Counted from the first letter of the stretch, positions 48,464-58,111 are shown. The stretch: DNA of 64,000 nucleotides from Geobacillus thermocatenulatus (GCF_002217655.1 NZ_NEWK01000002.1:869164-933163); one strand, 5' to 3'. The notes: generated by a model from the sequence alone, not told the origin. Program-made: numbers and translations.

Positions 48464-49984
48464 TTACTCATCAATATCGCGTTTTTGCTTCGCCGCATTC
48501 GGATCGTAACGAAACCGCGACCGCGGACGAAGAAACATCGGCCGCTCCGCCGTTTCACTGTATGGCGAACGAATGAATGTATCGCGGAAGCTGCGCACAC
48601 GAAATGGATAAAACGGCAGCAAATACGGATAACCAAACGACTGCAGCCGCCCTAAATGAATGAGCAGCCCGCAGACGGCAAAGATGATGCCGATCCCGCC
48701 CCAGAAAGCGGCAAACAAAATAAACGGGAACCGGATAAACCGGATCGTGTTGGACATTTTGAAAATCGGCGTTGTAAACGAAGCGAGCGCCGCCAACGCG
48801 ACGACAATCAACAAAATCGTGCTCGTCAGCCCGGCATCAACGGTTGCTTGCCCGATGACAATCCCGCCGACAATCCCGAGCGTTTGTGCGACTTTCGTCG
48901 GCAGCCGCGCTCCGGCCTCGCGCAGCAGCTCAATCGTAATTTCCAAAAACAGCACCTCGAGAACCGGCGGAAATGGCACGTTCGAGCGGGAATAAATGAT
49001 CGGTCCAAGCAAGTCTTCGGGAATCATTTCATAATGATACGTCAGCACCGCCACATAAATCGGCGACGCCAACACCGAAAACACCACGCCGAAAAACCGG
49101 ATGAGCCGGAAAAACGTGCCGAGCACCCATGGCAAATAATAGTCCTCGGGGGACGTAAAAAAATCAAAAATGGCAGAGGGACCAACTAGGGCATATGGAG
49201 AGCCGTCGCAAAGCACCACGACTTGTCCAGAAATAAGAGCATACACCGCCCGATCGATCCGCTCGGTCGAGATAAAAAGAGGAAACGGCGTCCGTGAATT
49301 ATCCGCGAGCAGCTGATCCAAAATGGCGTTGTCAAACACGACGTCAAAACGAATGGACTCAAGCCGCTGCGTCACCGTTTGAACGACTTCCGGATTGGCG
49401 ACGCCATCGATGTAGGCGATGACCACTTTCGTTTTCGACACCGAACCAATCGACATTTCCCGAAAGACAAGATTCGGCGTCACCACTTGCCGGCGGATGA
49501 GGTGCAAGTTGACCCCGACGTTTTCCACAAATCCGACTTTCGGTCCGACGACGCTGAATTCGTTTTCCGAATCATTGTTTTCCCGAAGCCCCAAATTTTC
49601 AGCCGCGGCGCTCATGAGCGCCGCTTTGTTTGGTTGTCCGCGGAAGGTGACAGCGACAAACCCTTTCAGCACCTTCTCTTCAATCAGCGCTGCATCTTCG
49701 CTCACCTCAATGCGCTGAATCGGCACGATTTGCTGCAAGTCTTCCAAGCGGACAGTCGGATGCTTTGGAATGTCGTTTTGCAAATGGCAAAGAATCCGCT
49801 CTTGCAGCACTTGCGGATCGACGAGCGAATCGAAATAGTAAATCGACAGCTCCTTGCCCCCAACGATGAACGACAATTCAACAAAATCGCTTGATTGCCG
49901 AAGCGTTTCCCAAAGCTGCGAAATGGGTCGCTGAGGGGAGCGTTTTTTCTTTTTTTTCCAAAATGAGAATAAACCCACAAACAT
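48464..49984 (-). CDS. Spore germinant receptor A subunit (GerAA-type)
   Basis: 506 residues. A soluble N-terminal half (to ~290) with IAYIDGVANPEVVQTV, then about five or six membrane segments from ~300 with GPIIYSRSNVPFPPVLEVLFLEITIELLREAGARLP, the signature of the GerA family. It forms the oligomeric channel-like part of the receptor. Start ATG 49984 follows AAAGGTGAGGGG. First gene of the operon; SigG control is expected but I could not define the promoter. Confidence 0.9.
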   Translation of the reverse strand: MFVGLFSFWKKKKKRSPQRPISQLWETLRQSSDFVELSFIVGGKELSIYYFDSLVDPQVLQERILCHLQNDIPKHPTVRLEDLQQIVPIQRIEVSEDAALIEEKVLKGFVAVTFRGQPNKAALMSAAAENLGLRENNDSENEFSVVGPKVGFVENVGVNLHLIRRQVVTPNLVFREMSIGSVSKTKVVIAYIDGVANPEVVQTVTQRLESIRFDVVFDNAILDQLLADNSRTPFPLFISTERIDRAVYALISGQVVVLCDGSPYALVGPSAIFDFFTSPEDYYLPWVLGTFFRLIRFFGVVFSVLASPIYVAVLTYHYEMIPEDLLGPIIYSRSNVPFPPVLEVLFLEITIELLREAGARLPTKVAQTLGIVGGIVIGQATVDAGLTSTILLIVVALAALASFTTPIFKMSNTIRFIRFPFILFAAFWGGIGIIFAVCGLLIHLGRLQSFGYPYLLPFYPFRVRSFRDTFIRSPYSETAERPMFLRPRSRFRYDPNAAKQKRDIDE

Positions 49985-50055
49985 CCCCTCACCTTTCTGT
50001 TTACAGCATAGTCTTCCAATCGATCGATATTTTTATGCATCCCCCTTTCATCCTA

Positions 50056-50084
50056 TTGATTCGACAAAATCTTCTATATATTAT
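50056..50084 (+). promoter_or_regulatory. SigA-type promoter of the second chemoreceptor gene
   Basis: TTGATT and TATTAT separated by 17 bases, about 35 bases before the start codon. Confidence 0.6.
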
Positions 50085-50118
50085 TGAAAATAGACAAATG
50101 AGAAAAGGAGAATCGTCT

Positions 50119-51732
50119 ATGAGCGAACTGACGAAACAGCGTCGGGCGAAACGAGCGTTGAAAAAAGTGACAGAAACGGCGGAAGCGCTGCGGGAGATGA
50201 TCGACCGAACGCGTCCGCTTGAAGAACAGACGGGCCGCATCCGCACCTTTTTAGACGAGCGGCTCGGCCGTGATGAATATTTTGTTCTTGTCGATGAAAG
50301 CGGATACGGAATTGTCCATACGAACCGCCTTCGCGAGGGAAGGGTGTTTGCCGACCCGGTCGGGCTGGCTGCCGCCCGCACGAACAAGCCGCTCTTGCAA
50401 GTGTACGAACGCGATACCGGCGAGGTGCTGATTGACGCCAGCTGCCCATGTTGGACGGAGCCGGGCGGAAGGCGGATCAATTTGCGGATGGGACGGCTCA
50501 TGCACCGTCCGTATTTGCAATGGGTGTTAGCAAGCATCGCCATCACGCCCGCAGCCGTTGGACTGGCCGCTTCCATCGCAGGGGCGTCGCCCGTTTTGGC
50601 CGCGCTGTGCGCCGCTCTCGCTGGGCTTGGGCTTGGCGCCGCCTGGCATCGGGCCATTGCCGCCGAGCTTCGCCATTGGTACAGCGTCGCCCGCACCGTC
50701 TCCTCAGGCCAATTGCAGACAGAAGTGAAAACGACGGGAAAACGGAATGAATTTCATCAAATCGCCTACGAAATCAACAAAATGATTCTCGGCATCCGCA
50801 CGATCATCCATGAGCTTGGCAAAGCGTCCAAAACGGTGCATGATGTGAGCGTTGAACAGCAGATGGAAATGCGCCGCCTCTCTGAATCGTTTGACGAAAT
50901 CGCCGCTGCCGTCGAAACGTTCCGTGAAGGAACAAAACAGCAGACGGACGCCGTTCGGCAAGCGGGCGACGTCATCGGCAAGATGGTGGAGCGCGTGCAG
51001 CTCATGCGAGCCGCCGTCGAACGCGTCGTCAAGCAAGCAAGCGACGCTTGGTCGTCAGCGGCCGAAGGCATCCGCCTCATTGAGGAAACGAAAACAAACA
51101 TGGACGCGATGCAGCTCGGCATCGGCGAAACGACCACCCTCATTGACAAAGCCGCCCTTGAAGCGGCGCGCGTTCATGAGATGATCGCCGCCATTCGCAC
51201 GATCGCCAAGCAAACGAACTTGCTCGCCCTAAACGCCTCGATCGAAGCGGCGCGGGCGGGTGAAGCGGGCCGCGGCTTTTCCATCGTCGCCCAAGAAGTG
51301 CGGAAGCTCGCTGAAGATACAAACGTGTTCGCCGCTGAAATTTTCGCCTCGCTCGACGCCATGACGAACGCGCTCAAAGAAGCCGTGCATGCGATGCAAG
51401 GAAGCGGCCGACACGTTGAAAAAACGAAAGACTCTCTTTGGAAAACAGGGGAAACGTTCACATCGTTTCAAGGCATGTTCGCCCAGCTGAACGATTTGCT
51501 TCAGCAAAACGAATCATATGTCAACGCCATCACCGCCGACGGCGAGCAGCTCGGCGGACTGATGGAAGACGTACGCACCGTCGCCGCCGATTTTTCAAAC
51601 ATGGTGCAAGAAACGGCGGCTGGGCTTGAGCAACAGACGCTCGCCCTTCACCAGTTGGCGCGGGAATCCGACACGTTGGCTGCGGCAGCGCGCGATTTAG
51701 AAAAAATGATCGCCCGCTTCCACTCATCATGA
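50119..51732 (+). CDS. Chemoreceptor with a cytoplasmic N-terminal sensor
   Basis: 537 residues. No N-terminal membrane segment: an amphipathic helix (1-50) leads into a small globular domain (~52-125, DEYFVLVDESGYGIVHTN, with DASCPCW), then two close membrane segments (~134-156 and ~157-177) form a hairpin, followed by a HAMP-like stretch and a signalling domain with [40 protein letters not shown]. Sensor and output are therefore both on the inner side. The CxC pair could bind a metal or react to redox state; that is speculation. ATG 50119 follows AAAAGGAGAATCGTCT. A longer frame overlaps gerAA-type DNA and is rejected. Confidence 0.85.
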   Translation: MSELTKQRRAKRALKKVTETAEALREMIDRTRPLEEQTGRIRTFLDERLGRDEYFVLVDESGYGIVHTNRLREGRVFADPVGLAAARTNKPLLQVYERDTGEVLIDASCPCWTEPGGRRINLRMGRLMHRPYLQWVLASIAITPAAVGLAASIAGASPVLAALCAALAGLGLGAAWHRAIAAELRHWYSVARTVSSGQLQTEVKTTGKRNEFHQIAYEINKMILGIRTIIHELGKASKTVHDVSVEQQMEMRRLSESFDEIAAAVETFREGTKQQTDAVRQAGDVIGKMVERVQLMRAAVERVVKQASDAWSSAAEGIRLIEETKTNMDAMQLGIGETTTLIDKAALEAARVHEMIAAIRTIAKQTNLLALNASIEAARAGEAGRGFSIVAQEVRKLAEDTNVFAAEIFASLDAMTNALKEAVHAMQGSGRHVEKTKDSLWKTGETFTSFQGMFAQLNDLLQQNESYVNAITADGEQLGGLMEDVRTVAADFSNMVQETAAGLEQQTLALHQLARESDTLAAAARDLEKMIARFHSS

Positions 51733-51737
51733 AACCA

Positions 51738-51785
51738 AGCCCTTTCGCCCCCCTTCATCAAAGAAACGCCAAGGAGCGAAAGGGC
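51738..51785. terminator. Bidirectional terminator
   Basis: GCCCTTTCGC and GCGAAAGGGC pair around a ~25-base loop between the convergent chemoreceptor and ykvI genes. Confidence 0.7.
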
Positions 51786-51789
51786 CGAT

Positions 51790-52839
51790 TTATCGGTGCG
51801 GCAGCCGTCGGCGCCAAAGAAGCCACAACAGCACAAGACTCATATAACCAAACAGTGGATAGATGAATGACAGCAACTCCCCGTAATGAAACGGGCTGAC
51901 TGCCGCAAACAGCAAAACGAGCAGCACGCCCAGCCATTTCCCGCCAAGCGGCGCCCAAACGCGCACTTGGCGTGCAAGCCCAAACATGCCGCCGATGACC
52001 GAGGTAAAAATTTCTCCGTAAATGACGACGACATAAAGCCAATACAACACAGTAAAAAACGTATGAACGACTTCGGCCATTGGAATATCATAATCGTCCT
52101 TGTGTGGAAACGACAGCAGCACCATATGGTTCAACAGCAGCAAAACCGTCAACACCATTCCGCCTAACATCGCCCCACGCCTCACCGTCCGCTCACTGGT
52201 CGCTTCGCGGGCAACCGGCACCAACACCGCTTGGGCCATCGCCAAGTTAAACGCCGCATAGGAAAACGGGGACAACATCGCCTTGAGGGAATAGTCCACC
52301 GCAGCCATGTCCGGACGGCACAAATCGCCAGCCACGATTGTTTTCACAAAGGCGATGGCGCTGAACAGCACCATCATCGGCGCGACGAACACGTTGACGC
52401 CAAACAGCCCTTTGCGGTCAAACAGCATGACCAAAAGCGCCAACCCGAGCGTCAGCGTGACGCCCGCCTGCCGCGGCCAGCCGATCTGCTCTTCAAACAC
52501 CGCGCCCGCCCCGGCGATCATCACCGCCGTCACCCCCGCGATCATCGCCGTCATCACAAGCGTCACAAACGGACTCAACATTCTTCCGAACAAATAGCGA
52601 TTCAATTCATCATAGGACGCGGCTCCAATGCGGCGCGCCATCACCATTAGGCGCGCGCCGCCCCATGTGAACAAAACGCCGCTGACCGCCACCCCGATCG
52701 TCCCAGCCATTCCGTAGCGGGTAAAAAATTCAATAATTTCCCTGCCAGTCGCAAATCCCGCTCCAATCACCGTGCCGACGTAAACAGCGGCGATTTGCCA
52801 TGCTTCCGACCACTCGTGTCTCTTGCCCAACTTCTCCAT
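51790..52839 (-). CDS. ykvI: YkvI-family membrane protein
   Basis: 349 residues, about ten membrane segments. Begins with QIAAVYVGTVIGAGFATGREIIEFF, the transporter-like motif of the YkvI family (APC-superfamily related). Substrate unknown. Neighbour of clpE and of the que genes as in B. subtilis. Start follows AGAGAGGGAGATGGAGAAG; the ATG at 52839 is chosen and one lies within that stretch. Confidence 0.85.
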   Translation of the reverse strand: MEKLGKRHEWSEAWQIAAVYVGTVIGAGFATGREIIEFFTRYGMAGTIGVAVSGVLFTWGGARLMVMARRIGAASYDELNRYLFGRMLSPFVTLVMTAMIAGVTAVMIAGAGAVFEEQIGWPRQAGVTLTLGLALLVMLFDRKGLFGVNVFVAPMMVLFSAIAFVKTIVAGDLCRPDMAAVDYSLKAMLSPFSYAAFNLAMAQAVLVPVAREATSERTVRRGAMLGGMVLTVLLLLNHMVLLSFPHKDDYDIPMAEVVHTFFTVLYWLYVVVIYGEIFTSVIGGMFGLARQVRVWAPLGGKWLGVLLVLLFAAVSPFHYGELLSFIYPLFGYMSLVLLWLLWRRRLPHR

Positions 52840-52905
52840 CTCCCTCTCTTGTCCGTTGCTTTATTGCCATATATATGTCCGGCATGGACAAGAAAGACGA
52901 CAGAA

Positions 52906-52943
52906 CGAAAAAAGAAGGCATCCGAGACAAGATGCCTTCTCAC
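52906..52943 (-). terminator. Terminator of the YtkA-like lipoprotein gene
   Basis: AGAAGGCATC/GATGCCTTCT stem followed by TTTTTT on the minus strand. Confidence 0.88.
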
Positions 52944-52996
52944 ACACTGCAAACTCTCTTCATTAATATGACGTGCGATGTGAAATCGCGTTTCCA

Positions 52997-53743
52997 TCAA
53001 TGAACCGTCACTTGTTCGACTTGATGTTCGTGCAGTCCGCCGCTTCCTTCGACGTGCACTTTCACCGAATACGTTCCTTTGTTGGCAAACGTGGCCATGG
53101 CTTCGTACTCGCCGTTTCCTTTTTCCTTTGCATCGACAAATTCATGCTTATTGTCCGCCTGCCACATTTCAAAACGAACAGTCGCCCCTGTCAACGGCTT
53201 CCCATCTTTGGTGAGGCGGACGGTCAACGCCGCCGGTTTTCCGGCTTCGAGCGAACGGGACGACAGCGAAATGGCGACGGCGCCATGATGGTGTTCTTCA
53301 GCACTGCCTTGGGAGTTTTCGCGCGCACCGTCAGCCGTCGCCGCCTGCTCCGGATTGCCGGCGACAATATCTTTTTTCGGCATATTATGCATGTCGCGCG
53401 CCGTTACATGAACGACGACCGAATACGTTCCCGCTTCGGTGAACGTTTTTTCCACCGAATAGCGGCCGTCGCCGTCATGCTTCGCTTCAAGCATTTCCCG
53501 CTCGTCGCTTCCATGCTTCCATACTTCAAACTTGACTTCGCTCGCATCGTCTACTTTTTCACCGCCGTACGTCACGATGCAGGCGAGCTTCGTCGGTTTG
53601 TTCAAATCGATATGATCCGGCGCATCGATTTTCACGTCAAGCACGGCCGGCGTCTCGGCTTGCTTGTTGTGATTGGTACAAGCAGCCATGATCATCGTCC
53701 CCAAAAGTACAACAGCAAACGCGAATCGAACATGTCTTCTCAT
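52997..53743 (-). CDS. Lipoprotein with two YtkA/FixH-like domains
   Basis: About 248 residues. Lipobox IMAACT after a hydrophobic signal, then two copies of an Ig-like YtkA domain (residues ~35-125 and ~155-248), each with a KFEVWKHG/RFEMWQAD strand and a GTYSVVVHV/GTYSVKVHV strand, joined by a Glu/His-rich linker (AEEHHHGAVA). Such proteins are exported and are often found with copper or cytochrome oxidase functions; the His-rich linker could bind metal. A GTG two codons upstream (53749) is an alternative start. Confidence 0.8.
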   Translation of the reverse strand: MRRHVRFAFAVVLLGTMIMAACTNHNKQAETPAVLDVKIDAPDHIDLNKPTKLACIVTYGGEKVDDASEVKFEVWKHGSDEREMLEAKHDGDGRYSVEKTFTEAGTYSVVVHVTARDMHNMPKKDIVAGNPEQAATADGARENSQGSAEEHHHGAVAISLSSRSLEAGKPAALTVRLTKDGKPLTGATVRFEMWQADNKHEFVDAKEKGNGEYEAMATFANKGTYSVKVHVEGSGGLHEHQVEQVTVH

Positions 53744-53919
53744 CTTCACCTTTCTCCTTTATCCTTCAAAGATTATGATCACCGTGAGCACCAAAGACGA
53801 AGTCTTTTCCGCCTCTTTTTCTGCTTTTCACTTTATCATAGCTTTGCCGCACCTACATTAGTATTCACCATTTTTTCAAAAACATTTCATCGTTATCACA
53901 ATTTTTTTGTACAAAACAC

Positions 53920-53948
53920 TTGAAAGTCAAAAAAGGTCAAAGTATAAT
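53920..53948 (+). promoter_or_regulatory. SigA-type promoter of clpE
   Basis: TTGAAA and TATAAT, both perfect or near perfect, separated by 17 bases that contain the first CtsR operator. Confidence 0.9.
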
Positions 53949-53975
53949 AAAGTCAGAAAGTCAAAGAAAGTCAAA
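53925..53975 (+). promoter_or_regulatory. Two CtsR operators
   Basis: AGTCAAA-AAA-GGTCAAA (53925-53941) lies between the -35 and -10 boxes, and AGTCAAA-GAA-AGTCAAA (53959-53975) lies downstream of the start. Each is a tandem heptad with a three-base spacer, the CtsR consensus. Extra partial heptads surround the second. Heat inactivation of CtsR would induce clpE. Confidence 0.92.
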
Positions 53976-54010
53976 GTCAAATTCTGAGTATGGAAAAGGG
54001 GGTATTCCTC

Positions 54011-56149
54011 ATGCGCTGCCAAGCATGCCAACAACGTGAAGCAACGGTGTTTGTCAACTTGCAATGGAACGGTGAACAACAACAACTTCATCTTTGCCAT
54101 GAATGCTATGAAAAACAAAAACAACAATTGTCGATTCCGATGATGAACTTCGGCTTTTCGCCGTTTTCCTTTGATGACTTCTTTACTAGCCACTTCGCAG
54201 CCACCAACGCGGGGATGAGCGCGCCGAAAACGATGGGGAAACGCCCGCAAAGCCATGGCGGCGGATTTTTGGACCAATTCGGCCGCAACTTGACGCAAAT
54301 GGCGAAAGCGGGCTTGATCGACCCAGTCATCGGCCGCGACAAAGAAATTGAGCGCGTCATCGAAATTTTAAACCGCCGCAACAAAAACAACCCGGTCTTA
54401 ATCGGAGAGCCGGGCGTCGGGAAAACGGCGATCGTCGAAGGGCTCGCGCTGAAAATCGCCGAAGGGAACGTGCCGGAAAAACTGTTAAACAAAGAAGTGT
54501 ACTTGCTTGATGTCGCTTCGCTTGTCGCCAACACCGGCATCCGCGGCCAATTTGAAGAGCGGATGAAACGGCTCATCGCCGAATTGCAAGAGCGGAAAAA
54601 CGTCATCTTGTTCATTGACGAAATCCATCTGCTCGTCGGCGCTGGCGCCGCTGAAGGCTCGATGGACGCCGGCAACATTTTAAAACCGGCGCTCGCCCGC
54701 GGTGAACTGCAAGTCGTCGGCGCGACGACACTCAAAGAATACCGGCAAATTGAAAAAGACGCGGCTCTTGAGCGCCGCTTCCAGCCGGTCATCGTCCACG
54801 AACCGACTGTTGAGGAAGCGATCGCCATCTTAAAAGGCATTCAGCCGAAATACGAACAATTCCACCATGTCCGCTATACAGACGAAGCGATCGAAGCGTG
54901 CGTGAAATTGTCGCACCGCTACATTCAAGACCGCTTCCTCCCGGACAAGGCGATCGACTTGCTTGACGAGGCCGGCTCGAAAGCGAACTTGCGCCGCGGC
55001 CCGACGGATGAAAAGCAGCTGCAAGAGCGGCTGATGCAAATCGCGAAAGAAAAAGAACAAGCGGCGAAAGAAGAAAACTACGAATTGGCAGCGAAACTGC
55101 GCGATGAAGAGCTGAAGCTCGAAAAACAACTCGAGCAAGGCGTCAACCAAGAACGCCCTGTCGTCGATGCCGCCGACATCGAACAAATCATCGCCGAGAA
55201 AACCGGCATCCCCGTCGGCAAGCTGCAAGCCGATGAAAAAGAAAAAATGAAACATCTCGAAGAACACTTGGCGAAAAAAGTGATCGGCCAAGCGGAAGCG
55301 GTGAAAAAAGTCGCCAAAGCCATTCGCCGCAGCCGCGCCGGCTTGAAAGCAAAACACCGCCCGATCGGTTCGTTCCTGTTCGCCGGCCCGACCGGCGTCG
55401 GGAAAACGGAGCTCGCCAAAACGCTCGCCGAGGAGCTGTTTGGCACAAAAGACGCCATGATTCGCCTCGATATGAGCGAATACATGGAGAAACATTCCGT
55501 CTCGAAGCTGATCGGTTCGCCGCCGGGCTATGTCGGCTTTGAAGAAGCCGGCCAGCTGACGGAAAAAGTGCGCCGCAACCCATACAGCATCATCTTGCTT
55601 GACGAGATTGAAAAAGCGCACCCGGATGTGCAGCACATCTTCCTGCAAATTTTGGAAGACGGCCGCTTAACCGACAGCCAAGGCCGCACCGTCAGCTTCA
55701 AAGACACGGTCATCATCGCGACAAGCAACGCCGGTGTGACCGACAAAAAAATCACCGTCGGCTTTGAAAAAGAGGGCAACGGGCAAACAAGCGTCCTTGA
55801 CTCGCTTGGCGCCTACTTCAAGCCGGAATTTTTGAACCGCTTCGACGCCATCATCGAGTTCAAGCCGCTCGAAAAAGCACACTTGCTTGAGATCGTCGAC
55901 CTGATGCTCGCCGACGTCAAAGCAGTGATGCGCGAACAAGGCATTGAACTCGAAGTGACCGAAGCGGCGAAAGAAAAACTGGCCGAACTCGGCTACCATC
56001 CGGCCTTCGGCGCCCGCCCGCTCCGCCGCGTCATCCAGGAGCATGTCGAAGACAACATCGCCGACTGCCTGCTTGACGCGGATCAACCGGTGCGCGCAAT
56101 CCGCATCGACGTGGAAGGGGACGCCATTGCGGCGAAAATCGAACGATAA
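54011..56149 (+). CDS. clpE: ATP-dependent Clp protease ATPase subunit ClpE
   Basis: About 712 residues. An N-terminal zinc finger (MRCQACQ...LHLCHECYE, two CxxC pairs) is the mark of ClpE among Clp ATPases. Then AAA-1 with Walker A GEPGVGKT and Walker [10 protein letters not shown], a UVR-like middle helix ([18 protein letters not shown]), and AAA-2 with GPTGVGKT and [11 protein letters not shown]. It unfolds proteins for ClpP under heat stress and helps to destabilise CtsR. ATG 54011 follows AAAGGGGG by 8 bases; the ATG at 53990 lies upstream of it. The CtsR operators give heat control. Confidence 0.95.
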   Translation: MRCQACQQREATVFVNLQWNGEQQQLHLCHECYEKQKQQLSIPMMNFGFSPFSFDDFFTSHFAATNAGMSAPKTMGKRPQSHGGGFLDQFGRNLTQMAKAGLIDPVIGRDKEIERVIEILNRRNKNNPVLIGEPGVGKTAIVEGLALKIAEGNVPEKLLNKEVYLLDVASLVANTGIRGQFEERMKRLIAELQERKNVILFIDEIHLLVGAGAAEGSMDAGNILKPALARGELQVVGATTLKEYRQIEKDAALERRFQPVIVHEPTVEEAIAILKGIQPKYEQFHHVRYTDEAIEACVKLSHRYIQDRFLPDKAIDLLDEAGSKANLRRGPTDEKQLQERLMQIAKEKEQAAKEENYELAAKLRDEELKLEKQLEQGVNQERPVVDAADIEQIIAEKTGIPVGKLQADEKEKMKHLEEHLAKKVIGQAEAVKKVAKAIRRSRAGLKAKHRPIGSFLFAGPTGVGKTELAKTLAEELFGTKDAMIRLDMSEYMEKHSVSKLIGSPPGYVGFEEAGQLTEKVRRNPYSIILLDEIEKAHPDVQHIFLQILEDGRLTDSQGRTVSFKDTVIIATSNAGVTDKKITVGFEKEGNGQTSVLDSLGAYFKPEFLNRFDAIIEFKPLEKAHLLEIVDLMLADVKAVMREQGIELEVTEAAKEKLAELGYHPAFGARPLRRVIQEHVEDNIADCLLDADQPVRAIRIDVEGDAIAAKIER

Positions 56150-56159
56150 CTTGCAACAG

Positions 56160-56206
56160 AGGATCCGCCGAACATCCACTTTGCTTTCGGCGGATCTTTC
56201 TTTATA
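56160..56206 (+). terminator. Terminator of clpE
   Basis: GATCCGCCGAA/TTCGGCGGATC perfect stem followed by TTTCTTT. Confidence 0.92.
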
Positions 56207-56507
56207 GACGGTGTATCAAGCCGATTTTTTATCTCGATTCTGTCAAGCGCACTTTTTACAGTGGATTAAATATTTTGTAAATTATTTTTTTCAAAATATT
56301 ATTGACACTTTTTTTTTTTTTTTGCTAAAAACAAGTTATAAATTCTAAATTTTAGGATTGCAATGTTGAAAAGAAAGATGATTCAAACCATTAGTCCAAT
56401 TCCAGAGGAACTCTCATCAGCTCGAAAACTGTCAGCGGACAATGGACATACGAAGGGTATTCTGACAGCATTAAACAAAATTAAGTCTTGATAGACGGTG
56501 ATTTTTT
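56207..56507 (+). other. AT-rich intergenic stretch with a possible 42-codon frame
   Basis: Contains a T-run of about 17 bases near 56310 and AT-rich sequence with promoter-like TTGACA at 56301-56306. An open frame at 56363-56491 (MLKRKMIQTISPIPEELSSA...) has no clear ribosome binding site. Its CCAGAGGAACTCTC recurs inside the next gene, near 56817, so it may be debris of a related gene. Confidence 0.4.
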
Positions 56508-57107
56508 ATGAGCAAAAAATTTTTCCATTCCCTTTTCATCTGCTTTCTCACGCTTGCGGCGTGCGAGTCTGGACACACCCCTGACGTTGCGACGCACCAT
56601 TCTGTAGAGAAAGAGAAGCCAAAAAACGAAAAAGCGGAGACGGAACAAAAGCCGCTGTCGCTGGAACAAAAATTTCTCCCTCCGCATTTTCTAGTCAACC
56701 AATTCACTGCGAAGGCGACAAGCCGATCGATCGAGCTGACGATTCATTACACCATCTCACAACAGCTGTACCGCTTGCTTGAACAGTATCAAGATTACTA
56801 TTTCGTCATTCAATATCCAGAGGAACTCTCGCGTCTGACCCATGTTGACCGTTCCAACGCTGTCAAAGGCCCTTTGCCGGCAAACGGGCTGCTGTCGTAT
56901 GCCATCACAATGACTTCCACCTGGGCGACCGATATACCAAAGGATCTGATCGATCGAATCAATCACGGAGATTTGCGGTATAATCTTGTCATTTTGGACA
57001 AAGAACGGTTCCCCGTGCATATTTTCAACGATGTCCAATGGTACCAATCGTTCGATCCAAACAAAGGATCGAGCGTCATGTTGGAAGACGGTGGTGCAAA
57101 AAAATGA
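56508..57107 (+). CDS. Lipoprotein of unknown function
   Basis: 199 residues. Signal peptide with a lipobox (FFHSLFICFLTLAACESG, lipidated Cys near residue 19), a Lys/Glu-rich spacer (HSVEKEKPKNEKAETEQKPL) and a globular part from ~55 (FTAKATSRSIELTIHYTISQ) that I cannot assign to a family. It would sit on the outer face of the membrane. No good Shine-Dalgarno is seen before ATG 56508 (AGACGGTGA only), so start and expression level are uncertain. Confidence 0.65.
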   Translation: MSKKFFHSLFICFLTLAACESGHTPDVATHHSVEKEKPKNEKAETEQKPLSLEQKFLPPHFLVNQFTAKATSRSIELTIHYTISQQLYRLLEQYQDYYFVIQYPEELSRLTHVDRSNAVKGPLPANGLLSYAITMTSTWATDIPKDLIDRINHGDLRYNLVILDKERFPVHIFNDVQWYQSFDPNKGSSVMLEDGGAKK

Positions 57108-57294
57108 CGGTCGTTCGCTCAAACGTTTTCACCGGCCGCGCGTCCGTTTCTTGAGGTCAAACTCTTTCGCGCGAATAAAGGTTTTTCGCTGTAAAAAGGG
57201 GCGGTCGCCATCGCCTCCTTTTCTTTTTCCGTCTTTTCTCCAGGAACAAAAAAATTTTGCTATAATGAAGAAAAACATAAAGGGGGCATCGCGA

Positions 57295-57702
57295 TTGCCA
57301 AACGAAATGGAGACGATCATCGTTGAGACGCTCCGCCCGGCTCTTCACCCGTTCGTCATCTACTTGTTCGGTTCAGCCGCCCGTGGGGCGATGCGCCCAG
57401 ACAGCGATGTCGACATCGCCTTTGTCAGCGACGGCGTGCCGCATGATCCGTATGAGCTGTTTCGGCTCGCTGGGGAGTTGGCTGGCAAGTTAGGACGCGA
57501 TGTCGATCTTGTCGATTTGCGCCAAGCCAGCACGGTGTTTCAAGCGCAAGTCGTCTCGAGCGGAAAGGTGATCGATTGTTGCGACGAACGGAAACGAATG
57601 GAGTTTGAAATGAAAACGTTGAAAATGTATGCAAAGCTGAATGAAGAGAGGGCGCCAGTATTAAAACGAATTGCAGAAAGTGGGTCGGTGTATGAAACAT
57701 GA
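57295..57702 (+). CDS. mntA: MntA-type minimal nucleotidyltransferase (antitoxin)
   Basis: About 135 residues. The nucleotidyltransferase motif GSAARGAMRPDSDVDIAF (near residue 30) has the GSxARG and DxD catalytic pattern, and a second Asp follows in DVDLVDL. In HEPN-MNT modules this enzyme adds AMP to the HepT toxin and neutralises it. I prefer TTG 57295, which lies 8 bases after AAAGGGGG; the ATG at 57265 falls within the TATAAT at 57261-57266 that looks like the -10 box. It overlaps hepT by 11 bases. Confidence 0.8.
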   Translation: MPNEMETIIVETLRPALHPFVIYLFGSAARGAMRPDSDVDIAFVSDGVPHDPYELFRLAGELAGKLGRDVDLVDLRQASTVFQAQVVSSGKVIDCCDERKRMEFEMKTLKMYAKLNEERAPVLKRIAESGSVYET

Positions 57703-58111
57703 TGTGATTTTGAATAAGGTCAGCATCATTGAACGATGTCTGAAACGAATTGACGAAGAATATGACCACGACCCCCAAAATTTACAAAATTATACAAAAC
57801 AAGACTCGATCATTCTCAATTTACAGCGGGCGTGCGAGGCATGCATCGATTTGGCCATGCATATCGTGGCCGAGCAGAAATTCGGACTGCCGCAGCATAG
57901 CCGCGATGCGTTCTCCCTTCTTGAAGAACACGGCGCGATCTCTCCCGCCGTAAGCCAAAACATGAAGGCGATGGTCGGATTCCGCAACATCGCCGTTCAC
58001 AACTACCAACAACTGAACCTTGGCATTTTGCAAGCCATCATCGACCACCATCTCGATGATTTTAAACACTTTGCCAAAGCCATCCTCGATTATGCCAAGA
58101 AAAACGGCTAG
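57692..58111 (+). CDS. hepT: HepT-type HEPN ribonuclease toxin (DUF86)
   Basis: 139 residues, all helical. The HEPN catalytic motif RNIAVHNY (R-x4-H, with the Tyr that is adenylylated by MntA) is near residue 105, and the family motif DSIILNLQRACEACIDLAMHI is near residue 38. HepT cleaves RNA when released from MntA control. ATG 57692 lies inside the mntA 3' end, so the two are coupled, with the antitoxin first. All key residues are present. Confidence 0.85.
   Translation: MKHDVILNKVSIIERCLKRIDEEYDHDPQNLQNYTKQDSIILNLQRACEACIDLAMHIVAEQKFGLPQHSRDAFSLLEEHGAISPAVSQNMKAMVGFRNIAVHNYQQLNLGILQAIIDHHLDDFKHFAKAILDYAKKNG

Noticed and set aside
54830-55648. 272-codon minus frame opposite clpE
   Set aside because: Phe/Arg-rich antisense of the ClpE coding sequence; no motif.
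57265-57294. ATG 57265 as the mntA start
   Set aside because: It overlaps the TATAAT -10 box and has no ribosome binding site, while TTG 57295 has one at good spacing.
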